Assembly: GCA_947179485.1 (NCBI GenBank)
Contig: OX359245.1
Coordinates: forward strand, 4,879,001-4,943,000
DNA from: Allacma fusca
Lineage: Eukaryota; Arthropoda; Collembola; Symphypleona; Sminthuridae
Length of the DNA stretch: 64,000 nucleotides
Direction: 5' to 3'
A program made the translations under genes and the position numbers. The notes under the pieces were generated by a model. The model was given only the letters and a program-made list of their open reading frames with translations, did no database searches and had not been told where the DNA came from. Position 1 is the stretch's first letter. Every line of letters starts with the position of its first letter. Below, piece after piece: positions 23,463-33,616 of this stretch.

Positions 23463-24797
23463 TGGTTGTCACTGTAGTTCTCCTTGACTTCCTTAATTAA
23501 ATCTACAAGTCTACTACAAGTCTATAGTATAACAATGAGGTACTGTTGCAAAAAATGTCTGATGCCATGCTTTTCACTCTGCACTCTGCACATGCGCCAC
23601 GTCTTTGAGCTTGGTAGTGTTGGCGTACTGGTTCATAGCCGATATGAAACCAACACAGTTCTACACATTGTAGAAATGAGGGTTTCATATCATCAACCAT
23701 TTTCCATCTTTAAACCGATTCCGCAATCCGCAAACCATCTCTGCGTTGGCCCATCAACTCGCCAAAACTTCGTTGCGGATTGGGAAGTGCTCAACTTCAC
23801 TTCGAAATTCCAGGGCTCTCATGTTATGCTCTTTGAGGGTTCTTTTCAGCGCTTGTTCAAACGTTAATTTGTCAACTTCCATAATTATCAATATATAGTT
23901 GTCAATGCGTTTCCCGGTTTCCCGGGTTTCTTGTAGTTCTTTAAGGACACTAAAGGTGTCGTTAATTAAGTACCCCAGTGTTTCCGCAGATCGATAGAAC
24001 CTTCTGAAGTAGAAATTTTCACGAATATTTGGTGTTGGTTGGATCCCATCCATCACTAACACAAACTCAAGTAGAGGGTCGAACCCCACAGTTCGAGATC
24101 TCACGTCATTCCTTAATTCCAAATCCAGAAAGTGAGAGTTATCCTTGCTCTCAAACCATGTTTGCAATTCAAATCCTTGTCGAAGAGATCCGGCCAAGAC
24201 AGTCAAATTAGCGGGAGTGACAGCAAATTCCGATTTCATGTCTTCTACCACATCGAAAAAGAGGACGATTATTCCAACTTTGAAATGTGAAACTTTCTGT
24301 AAGGTCGCAAGTAGTGGATCCTGTCCGATGTCATCGACTGACTGGTACTTTAACAAGAAAATTTTTTGAAGTAGCCGACCAACGCATCTGACGAATTCCG
24401 AGTGTCTCGGGTCCCCCACAAGCTTCTCGCATGCATCGTCTATTACGAACAAAGTGTAAAAGAATACGTTGTAGAGCAATAATTTCCGATAAACTCGTGA
24501 ATTAGTTTGTGCTCCTTCCGCCCATTTCGAACAAAATGTTGCCATCCAGACGGAATCATTAATTAACGGGATATGATCAAATTTATCTGGCCACTTCAAA
24601 CGGCGGGTGGTGTATTTCAGGATATCGTCTGTTAGCTGGTCAATCAGTGATTGGTACTCCTCCAGATCTGGTATCCATTGGTATGGCCAACAAAATACCA
24701 ACTCCCCAGAATATTCAGAAGCATCGGACTCAGCCAAATGTATTCTATTGTTACTGTTTTTGAATCTCCATTTTCGAATTTCTCCTGAAATGTCCAT

Positions 24798-25583
24798 TTT
24801 GACGTGCCACAATGTTCTTGAAATTTTGTTGGCTAGCAAAGAAACTAATTAAAGCACAAATAGTTGCATGTGTAAATAGCCCACGAAACTCTAAATGCAA
24901 CTTATTAATAAAATTCAAAATCTTCGAATCAAGTCCTGCTGTTGTCGGAAAGAATCTAAAATTAAGACAGCTACCCATGTGTATCTCTCTACATGTATAG
25001 ATACCTACTCCTAATTTTATCGCGTCTCCATTAAAAAGTCCAATTAAAATTAAAAGGCATTGTTGACTTGATGATTGATGTTTGATAACGATAATTCTAG
25101 GAAGTAGTATAATTTTCCTTGGCTGTACATGCAACCTGTCTGTATCTTTACAACTGAAATCAAGCTCCTAGCCTTTTGTGCGAATTTTTTACAGCTATTT
25201 TCTGCGTAATTTGCAAGGTGGCTCAAAGCTTTTATCCGTTTTTAGCCCACAAATAATAAATAAAATATTTAATTTCCAGCAGGTAATGTTTTAGATTTAT
25301 AAATAGAAAATTATTTTTAACCACGAGTTATTTAAAAATATTATTTCACTCTTATTGGAAGTAATGTTTATTGTATGAAGCGGTAATCTTAGTTGGCAAG
25401 ATTGTGATAAATTCTATCTCAATAATGTTAATGAAGGAAACTTGAATAACGATCATTTATCGGTGCTTTTCAGAAGTTGCTTTTAAAGGAGATGTGCCCA
25501 GATATGTTTACGTGCCCAGGTTTGTCCCCTATATGCTATACCTATATGCTTTTACCCATACCTCAAAAAGTGATTCTCTCAGA
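24798..25583. promoter_or_regulatory. 5' flank of terpene synthase-like copy 1, partly conserved with copy 2
   Basis: Blocks just upstream of the ATG recur upstream of copy 2 at 34838-35030: GTTGGCTA near 24826, a CGAATC..GTCxTGCTG block near 24925, and GACAGCTAC near 24967. In both copies a TA-rich box (near 25000 here, TATATATA at 35001-35010 in copy 2) lies about 25 bp before a TCATT/TTAATT start-like site. This suggests a shared TATA-type core promoter duplicated with the gene. No other feature is seen out to 25583. Confidence 0.35.
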
Positions 25584-26011
25584 TAAGGGAGCGTTCACAA
25601 ATGACGTCATCAAATTAGTGGGTGGGTGCTAACGGGAGATGGTGATGTTGATGACGCAGTGGTAGGGTGGATTTGACCGAATGATGATGTCATCAACCGA
25701 CGAATGTTACCAACGATTTTTTTGCTTAACCGTTAACAGTTTTGGTAGTTTGATTCAACCTGCTTCGACTTGCTTACTTGCCGAAAATGCCCAAAATGCC
25801 AGGCATTTTCAAATTAAGACATTTTCAGGGCATTTTTAGGTAGGCAGGCATAAAACCCGGTGCATTTTCAATTGTGCAACCCTGGTGATGATGACGTCAT
25901 TACATGGGGTGGGTGCGTCGTTTCATCACATGATGACGTCTGATGACAAGTGTGTGACTGGGTGCCTAAAATCCAGTATTTTGGATGACGTCATTTGTGA
26001 ACGCTCCCTAA
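25584..26011. mobile_element. PIF/Harbinger-like MITE (TAA target duplication)
   Basis: The element 25587-26008 (422 bp) is bounded by TAA at 25584-25586 and 26009-26011. It has inverted termini GGGAGCGTTCACAAATGACG (more than 22 bp, perfect). A 3-bp TWA duplication is the Harbinger hallmark. The interior holds several TGATGACGTCA motifs. Partial sister ends occur at 31876 and 36061. Confidence 0.75.
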
Positions 26012-26141
26012 TTCCTGAACCAATGGTCGTACTTGCCTTCCTCGTCGTAATGTCAAAGGATTAAAGTCAATGGGAATGCAAGGCGAATTTCCATACATTT
26101 TTACAATCGCATAGCCCTTAAGGTTTGGCATCCCTTATGTT

Positions 26142-26230
26142 ACTGTTATTTTTTAAAATATGAATTAGTTAAGCCATTTAAATTTTTTTTTAAAATGGCT
26201 TAACTAATTCATATTTTAAAAAATAACAGT
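26142..26230. repeat. Perfect 38-bp inverted repeat with 13-nt loop
   Basis: Positions 26142-26179 and 26193-26230 are exact reverse complements. The loop is 13 nt, mostly T. It resembles the 4770-4862 hairpin in arm length, loop length and lack of mismatches, but the sequences are unrelated. Confidence 0.93.
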
Positions 26231-26299
26231 AATGATTATTTTAAATAATTGAAAAATCAATATTTTCAATTTTTATTGATTGTAATATGCAATATATTG

Positions 26300-26385
26300 A
26301 ATGTTACTACTATTATATCATTTGCCTGACGAAGAGTAAAAGCTCGAAACGTTGCTGCGAATAAAATATAAGCCTTGTGTTAAAA
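26300..26385 (+). ncRNA. Candidate hammerhead-like motif of a Penelope-type retroelement
   Basis: At 26326-26332 the sequence CTGACGA is followed by a short stem-loop (GAG / CTC around 26334-26345) and GAAAC at 26346-26350, then GTTGCTGCGAATA. CUGANGA-stem-GAAA is the conserved hammerhead core, and such motifs with short stem III are known in Penelope-like elements. I could not confirm stem I, and stem II has an unpaired A. No reverse transcriptase is nearby. Confidence 0.3.
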
Positions 26386-26584
26386 AGTGAACCTCTACCC
26401 CTATTTAATATATTAGAGTTTTTGTATAATCTGTCATAGCGTCTATCAGATATACCAGAATTAGCTATGTATAAACCAGTTCTTTATTATCACAGCATCA
26501 GCTAGAGGGAACTATTGACCTTTGCCGGCTGTGACTATTAACCAGATAACAAATAACAACAATATTTCAGTAGGATAATATTGT

Positions 26585-26810
26585 GCACAGGCACAGTGTT
26601 GTTCAGGTACACCACATAGTCTGTGCTGCTCAGTTATAGCGCATAGTCTGAGCTCATCAGTTATACCACATAGTCTGAGCTGCTCAGGTATAAGCAAAGG
26701 ACCTTAGCTGCTCAGGTGGAAGCATAGGATCTGATCTGCTCAGGTTCAATCATAGAACCTGAGCTGTTCAGGCACACGCAAATGAACTGAGCTTCTGTAC
26801 CCAGAACTTG
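26585..26810. repeat. Degenerate ~27-30-bp tandem repeat
   Basis: Six to seven imperfect copies of a unit with core CTGAGCTGCTCAGGTATA and a following CATAG. Copies vary in length, and short frames across them give pseudo-repetitive peptides (RLCGITxEL) without biological meaning. Confidence 0.7.
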
Positions 26811-27269
26811 AATTGATTGTGTGCACGGACGAGTCGCTGGAGGAGAGGATAGTATTCTTATTAGTATTGTCTTTATTATTGCGCATGTAAAAGAAACCAA
26901 CATAAATGCTGGTTGCCACTACGGGCACAATGGGTACACATTCAGATCAAATTACATCGTACAATTGATCAAATATACGTTATAGTTTTTGGGACCACAT
27001 ATTTTTATGTCTGACAAGAAAATTCGTAAATAACGTTTTATCAAATACGCACTCTTGCTTAATCGCAAATCAATAACGAGGTCGTTCAACACTTTCATCT
27101 ACACGTACGGTATATTATCTTTCGAAATTGACCAGAGGGTGAAACATGAGAATACTGGATGAGGAACGCAGGCGGGATGACACAAACGTAACTAGAAGTG
27201 CACTATGTACATAATTTACGGAACGGTCACATTGAAGAAAAGAATTATCAAATTTACCACTATAGTATA

Positions 27270-29264
27270 GGGCTCCTTGCAGCTCAATTTCCTGCCTAAA
27301 TTGAAATGGAAATTGTAAATTAAATTGAATTTTCAATTCAATTTGTAGTGGTAAATTGTAATTGATCTTTGGTAAATCAAATACAATGCAAATAATCAAT
27401 TTCTAGTAATTAACTAACAGCGTCAATAGTTGAAATTGTCACTTACAACATTTAAAACTTGAGCAAATTAAAGTTGACTTGAAATTGAGATTCAATAGAA
27501 TTTAAATTGATTTTCTAGTTGAACTTCCAACGGGTGTGTACTAATAGGAAGGAATGTTTCGCATATATTCGGATTCGATATTTGTTAGTTATTATCATAG
27601 TTATTATCTACGTTGAGCTTGTAGTCATTTTATCAGTATTTAGGAAGTTGTTTATTCTCCACGATTTGTTTAACCTTCCTCTCTTTGTGCGCAAGCTTAC
27701 GTTAATAGTCACTAGTTGTCAATTGTTATCTTCAACTATCAATTCTTGACAACCGGTCTATTTGAAATTCGATTGGTAAAAGATATCAATTATAATACGT
27801 GAATTGAAATTGAATCAACAACTAAAATGCCGTTTTTATTTGAAATCGATTTTAAGTTACAACTTGCAAATTACCATCAATTGCAATTGAATTGAAATTA
27901 TATCTGTAATTGAGAGTTGCAATTACTACTTGAAATTGTGAGGAGCCTTAATGTACTTTACATATATAGTTCTGGTAGACATAGAAGAGATATTAATTGG
28001 GGTTTAGCCTGGACTTAGGTTAGTGCAAATCACATTAGATTAGGGCTCCTCACAATTTCAAGTAGTAATTGCAACTGTCAATTTCAAATACAATTTCAAG
28101 TCAATTTCAATTGATGGTAATCTGCAACTTGTAAATTGAAATCAATTTCGAATTATAATGGCATTTTAGTTGTTGATTCAATTTCAATTACAAATAAACT
28201 ATCAATTCACGCATTGTAATTGAGAACTTCCACCAACTCAATTTCAACTAGCTGAGTTGTCAAAAATTGATAGTTGAGGTTGATAGTTGACAACTAGTGA
28301 ATGTTAAAGTAATCATGCGCGAAAAGGCACTAATGTGCTATCATAGAGCGGAAATATTCAAAACTTCCTACAGCAAGTGCTACCTCGCCTTGCTGCATGG
28401 AAAGAAAAGCAATTGAAACCTATTTACAAGCATTGTAATAATAATCGAAAAAGATTTTTTCCAGGGATCATTTGTAAAAACATAAATTGAGTAACGACAG
28501 TGACAATTGCGTCAAGATAACTGTAAGTCCTGGCTCAAACGAAAGTGAAACAAATCAGGGGTGGATTTACGGGGTGGCCCAGCCTGGCCCGGCAAGGGTA
28601 AACAATTTAGGGCCAGGGTAAAAAAATGTTGACTAAGGCCCTCAGATTGCAGATCTCACGTGTAAAGGCCCAAAAATCTATTTTGAGGGTTAGAGCCAGG
28701 GTAAAAATTATTTAATTAATCCACCCCTGAAACAAATCAAACGCAAAGTAGCAGAAAAATCTCATCGGATGTGAACAAGCTTGCTGCTGTGACTATTAAA
28801 ATTTGTATTTGCCTTAAATGTTGGCTAGAGTTTGAAAATCACTTATAATTTGTAAAGTAAAAAGCTTATGCTATCAACAAAATGCTTCTTGAGGTTTCGT
28901 AAAATTATTAACTATAATTTTATAACCTAATTGGTTTTGGCTTAATTTCACAGCAAATAGATTTGCCAGTTGTAGTCGAAACTATTGTCATCGAGTTTAT
29001 TTTCATAACTATTTTTTCTTTATATTATACGGCGATAGGTGAAACGAAAAAATCAATTTCAAGCCAACTTCAATTTGCGAAAGTTTTAACAGTTGTAATT
29101 GACAACTTCAACTATTAACGCTGCTGCTTGATTCTTGCAAATTGATTATTTGTCTAGTATTTGATTTACAAATAAGCAATTACAAGTCACCACTACAAGT
29201 TGAATTGAAAATTCAATTTCAATTTCAATTTTAACTAACACAAAAAGTTGAGTTGTGAGGACCC
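27270..29264. repeat. AATTGAAATTG-rich repeat region, probably two degenerate transposons of one family
   Basis: Related termini GGCTCCTxxCA point inward at 27271 and 28044, with complements ending at 27947 and 29264. This suggests elements 27271-27947 and 28044-29264. Both are filled with AATTGAAATTGA-type subterminal repeats. No duplication flanks them exactly. A small hAT MITE (28556-28729) sits within the second. No coding capacity is seen. Confidence 0.5.
28548..28737. mobile_element. Short hAT-like MITE (174 bp)
   Basis: The element 28556-28729 is flanked by the perfect 8-bp duplication AAACAAAT at 28548-28555 and 28730-28737. The inverted termini are CAGGGGTGGATT, a classical hAT end. 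The interior is GGGCCA-rich and too short to code. Confidence 0.88.
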
Positions 29265-29589
29265 GTATTGCAGATACTTCTTTATACGAGAATAGAATAC
29301 TCAATTTGTAAGAAATAATTGACAACTTGTATTACTGATTTATCACAGCCTTGTTAGTGCCCTCGAGATATCTCCCAATTTTTTTGAGATGTTTCTATAC
29401 ACACAGTTAGAACGGTCATGTACGTTGAGATTATCTTTGCGTACTCCGAGATACGTAAATCTTCGTACAATATACGTTGAATGCCATCGAAAACTATCTA
29501 GGTATATGTAAATAAAAGTGATGTACTCTGTTTGAGTTATAGATAAGTTATTGCGTCTCAAGGAATATGTCTGAGACGCCTATGCACGG

Positions 29590-30160
29590 CAGGGTTGGTT
29601 TTTTTGGCTTTTTTCAAAAAAAATACAAAAACAACCAGGTGTTTTTGGTTTAAACCGGTTTTTTTGGTTTAAACCAGGTGTTTTGGTTTAAACAAATTTT
29701 CAATCTAAACCATTCATTAATATTTAAAAACATGTGAATTTGAACAAATTTACTTATTTCCCAAACTCAGTAAGTATCACAAAGCATTAAATATTTAATA
29801 ATTTAGATATAATTTTAACGATAATTTTGCAGCATAAGTTTGGCGTTTTTAATTTTACAAACGATTCCGAATTTCTAAATGTACAAGACTAAAAGCTAAT
29901 AGTATTATTTACTTCACTAAAGTTTAACTACACAATAGCACAGTAACTGCACAAGTTTTGTGCACGACGAAATATAAGCATTTTGGATTGAAAATATTAA
30001 AATTTTAGGTGTTTGGTTTAAATCATTGGTTTTTATTAAAAAAACCGTTTGGTTTAAAAAATTGGTTTTTATAAAAAAACCGTTTGGTTTAAAAAATTGG
30101 TTTTTATAAAAAAACCGTTTGGTTTAAACCATAGTTTAAATCATTTGGTTAGAATCCTGG
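29590..30160. repeat. GGTTTAAACC-rich repeat, probable decayed hAT-like element
   Basis: The left end CAGGGTTGGTTTTTTTGG (29589-29606) and right end near 30155 (CCAAATG..ATCCTGG, inverted) are similar but diverged. The subterminal sequence consists of TTTGGTTTAAACC repeats in both orientations. No flanking duplication was found. The interior is AT-rich without coding. Confidence 0.4.
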
Positions 30161-30763
30161 TTAGAACGGATAACACCGGCAGTGAGAATTTAACACAGGA
30201 AACCAACACGCAAGTGCTTTATAAAATGTATTAACGTTCATAGTTATATCATGTTAATTGTCAAATAGTCAAGATTATTTGAAAGTCATAGGAATAGTCG
30301 AAAGGGAAAGAGTCATGGGTACGGGTCACGAGGAAGGAGAGAATCAACCTGAATTTAATCAAGCCATCGTACAATAAATATAACAACTAATATTACTCAC
30401 TTATGTATTGCTTTTATTGCATTTCTTTTTCTTTCTATCTAGATATGAATTATTACGGAATTTCTGAAACAGCATATTCTGGAAAAAACAATCTCTATCT
30501 TTCCTTAATTGCTGGTAATTACTAGCAGTCGCCTGTAATAAGTGAACTATGAATTTTAAGTTGTTTATATCAGAGAATCACAAAACAACAGTGATTATCA
30601 CAAAAGTAAAATCTAAGAACCTGGGTGAGAATAGAGTATAATCAATCGAAGAGCGATAGCTAAGAATACATTTTAATAAAACTCAGAGACTACATTCAAC
30701 TCTTTCACATTCTACACTTTTCCATCCATCACTATCTTTGTTATTTTATATTTGTGTTCACAA
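30161..30763. other. Intergenic stretch, nothing recognised
   Basis: AT-rich unique sequence between two repeats; no coding frame or structured repeat seen. Confidence 0.35.
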
Positions 30764-30973
30764 TACAGTAAAACCCGAAGATGCACATCCATCCTCGAAG
30801 GATAGGGTTTATAGGCATATAAATAGGATATGCATTAAAATCAAGCCTCTTGTGTAGGTGGGAAAGGATAGTAACCGAAGTCTTCAACGTGAAAAAATAG
30901 GAATAGGATAGGCAGCCTTTTGTACTGCAAGTATAAAGGAATTTGGTCAGGACTGGGCTTCATATAAATGTTG

Positions 30974-31833
30974 CCTAAAATCAGGGCTGGTCATTCGAAT
31001 CGGAATCAGAATTGGAATCGGCATTTCATTCCTATTTTGTGGTATTTTTATCGGAATTGGTATTCTTAAATATATTTTTTGAAGTATTTAAATCTATATT
31101 GAGTCGAAAAAAATAACTGTATTCGAATAAGTATTCAAAATATATTTGAATGCTGTATCCAATGCTTAGATTTCCGAAAATTCCGTGAAATATTGAAGTG
31201 TGTCTCGCAAATTCAAAAAATAAAGAAGTTCTTTCTCAGCCATTACATAATTGTTTTTAAACTACTCGATGGAATACAAAATTTGGGAATACGCTTGACT
31301 CTAATAAATTTCGCAAAGCAACGACACTATTTTTTTACGGAAATGAATTCGCTGCAATGTATAGGCAATTAGTTTATTTGTCAGTCATTTTCTGATTTGG
31401 GAAAGGGGTCTATTTCAGGGGAAAGAGTATGCATCTCACTTATTTTGACTACTAGGGTATCCCTGAAAAACAAGGTGAATCAACACGTCATTTACGGTTA
31501 TGCTACTTGTGTGGATTAAGCAGTAATGCCTTTATAAAATGGAATGGCATATCCCTTGGCTTCTTTGAATTCATAACTGCCGAATTTAGACACTTTCTGG
31601 CTTTTTAGTTGTCAAGTTACGATATATTTTGGGACTCTAGCACCTTCGGGTATTAATATTTAATAACTTAAGTATTTGAATTATATTGAATTCGTAGAAA
31701 ATATTTGAATAAATTGAATTGGAATTTTCATTTTATGAAAAAAAAACATTTGAGTCGGGATTGGGATCCGTTAAGATTAATTTTAATCAGAATTGTATCA
31801 GTATTTTTCAAATACTCCAGCCCTGCCTAAAAT
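30974..31833. mobile_element. hAT-like MITE (844 bp)
   Basis: The element 30982-31825 is flanked by the perfect 8-bp duplication CCTAAAAT at 30974-30981 and 31826-31833. The termini CAGGGCTGG are inverted. GAATTGGAATC-type repeats are subterminal. No coding capacity. Confidence 0.88.
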
Positions 31834-31872
31834 AAAGGAAGGAATCCTCGGATTTAGTGTATATCTATGTCG

Positions 31873-32000
31873 AATAAGGGAGCGTCCATAAATAATGTCA
31901 TCAAAATTTTGTGTTTTAGCACCCCCTCATACTTCCATCATCTCCTGTCATCAAATAGTTTAGTGACGGACCCACCCATGATGATGACGTCAGCAAGACT
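31873..32000. mobile_element. Solo or decayed end of the TAA/GGGAGCG Harbinger-like MITE family
   Basis: TAA followed by GGGAGCGTCCATAAATAATG at 31873-31895 matches the terminus of the complete copy at 25587. TGATGACGTCA follows about 100 bp later, as in the complete copy. A matching right end is not found. Confidence 0.5.
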
Positions 32001-32770
32001 GAACGCACTCCAGAATCGCCCAAAAATTGCGATACGATTTTCGCGCAGATGTAGGAGGAGACAATTTTTGGCTGGAGGAGGCGTGAGCAGTAAATAATTT
32101 ATTAACAAAACATGCAAAACTTTTTTCCGATTCTGGAGTATTTTCAGGCTCTTTGAACGTTGTAAATTCAGTGTGGTTTTTGCGCTTTCGGAATGAGCAT
32201 TTACTCGTATCGTTCATTCTTTCAACAGCTTTAAAATATTAAATTTTTTTCTGATTCTTGCTTAGTTTTTTCATTTTGAAATGTTTCAGCAACATTTAAT
32301 TTTCCAGACATCCTATTATGTTGAGTCGGAAGTGATTATGTAAAAGATGAATGAACAAATTAATTAATAAACTTATTGCTTGGGCATGCATTTAATAATT
32401 TTGCTTAAAATGCGGAAATTATCAATTATTAATCTGTTGCTTACACTTTAACACATTGTAATTACCTTACTGAGATAGTTGGATTTTTATACTGACTTAA
32501 GGAGTATACATAAGTAATGTGCGGACGCAAAAGGAACGCTGTTCGTTCACAATGAAAGTTATAGGAAAGGAATAGGGATGTATGCTGCTTTTGTATCCTT
32601 TACAGGAAATAGGTAAGTAGCTTGAGTAGGCTTGACAATCCTATATCTATATATAGAGGGATCGAATTTTCGATTACTTTAAATAGGATATGTAGGATGT
32701 ATTCTTAGTTCCCATTTGTAGGAAGGTTATAGGAATGCGGACACATATGTGCATCTTTGGTAAAATATCT

Positions 32771-33616
32771 TTATAGTCACATCGCAGGGGACCGTATATA
32801 AAAGCTGACTATAGAGAACGTTGACTACTGACTAGCCAACTAGTAAACTACTCGGAATATGTATAATTAGTTGCTGAATACGCTATTAAGGAACTGGGTT
32901 TTGCAAAAATTTAAAAACTGCTGCATTCAGCCAATGCTACATAGAATTTGTCTGAATTTCACTGAAGTTATTAACGTGGTGGTGATGTCCAAGTCCTTGG
33001 TTTGTCCCCAAAAATTCGTGTATTTAGTCTCGACATAAGTTCAGGTCCCTTGAGCCTATGAGTTCTTGAGTTCAGTCAAGAATTTTAATAATTCGGAACC
33101 ACGAATATCGTTACAAATTGGCCAGAATGCCAACATGCATATCATCTGCATCACACAGCGGGGTAATTCAAAATTCATCCAACGAATGAACTCTCCGATG
33201 AAGGTACGCTATAATTATAACGTTTGATGAAATTATGATTGGCGCTAGTGCTATGCTATTTGCGCTGGAGGGCAGGAACGCTCCGGATAAAGAACGGAAA
33301 TTTAAGCCCGTAGGGTACGAATACTTATATTCACCAGAACACACATGGAATAATGGAGTAACTGCATTCCATAGCATATTTTCTGTTGGTGAGAGCCGAG
33401 GAGACAACAATTATTATGTGTTAAAAAGTCTTTTTTTTTCAGGGATGCATTATTTTTTAATAGTATTATTTTCAAAAGTTCAATGTCACACTACTTTACA
33501 TAAACTATTAAATCAAATGCTTTAATACCCAATGGATTCTACACTCATTCATTGACCATAGATGATAGCTGATTTCTCTTTAGCAGCTGACTCATTTTCT
33601 GCTACACCCCAGTGAG
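32771..33616. other. Intergenic stretch downstream of terpene synthase-like copy 2
   Basis: A plus-strand frame at 33235-33417 (ALEGRNAPDKERKFKPVGYEY) looks somewhat protein-like and ends at a GT site. It has no partner exon or recognisable domain. Nothing else is seen. Confidence 0.3.

Larger units (their letters stand above)
18450..23786 (-). mobile_element. CACTA/EnSpm-like DNA transposon inserted in terpene synthase-like copy 1
   Basis: The element runs 18452-23784 (5,333 bp). Its ends are exact 13-bp inverted repeats: CCCAATCCGCAAC at 18452-18464 and its complement at 23772-23784. A 2-bp AA duplication lies at 18450-18451 and 23785-23786. The boundaries are confirmed by comparison with the second terpene synthase-like gene, whose coding sequence is continuous across this point. 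Several TTGGCCCA motifs near the left end (18470-18595) and one near 23740 look like subterminal repeats. It carries two genes on the minus strand: a DUF4806 protein, then a transposase. The superfamily call (CMC/EnSpm) rests on the transposase type and 2-4 bp duplications; the CCC start differs from the classical CACTA terminus. Confidence 0.85.
18284..24797 (-). pseudogene. Terpene synthase-like gene, copy 1, disrupted by a 5.3-kb transposon
   Basis: The 5' part is 23785-24797 (ATG at 24797) and the 3' part is 18284-18449; the interval is the EnSpm-like element. Counting the AA duplication once, the parts join in frame to 392 codons plus stop. The protein has the order of a microbial-type class I terpene cyclase: FVIDDACE (D120 D121, E124), a sensor arginine in RSRTVG (R234), the second metal motif NDTFSVLKE (N279, S283, E287), and the C-terminal SRY pair encoded beyond the insertion. 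Class I cyclases ionise prenyl diphosphates using Mg2+ held by these residues. As it stands, reading from the ATG runs into the transposon terminus and stops at 23754, losing the last ~55 residues. No intron is evident. The assignment rests on motifs and spacing. Confidence 0.78.
30764..32770. mobile_element. Probable TA-inserting element with two nested MITEs
   Basis: The left end at 30766 (CAGTAAAACCCGAAGATGCAC, preceded by TA) and the inverted right end near 32745-32768 (complement of TTTTACCAAAGATGCAC) are similar. This suggests a pogo/mariner-type element about 2 kb long as it stands. It contains a perfect-duplication hAT MITE at 30982-31825 and a single Harbinger-like end at 31876. The remaining sequence has GGATAGGA-type repeats and no transposase. 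Confidence 0.4.

Noticed and set aside
23754-23784. C-terminal residues after EVEH in the first terpene synthase-like frame
   Set aside because: They are translated from the transposon terminus, not from the gene.
33235-33525. 96-codon plus-strand frame
   Set aside because: Looks mildly protein-like but has no recognisable domain, partner exon or conserved neighbour.
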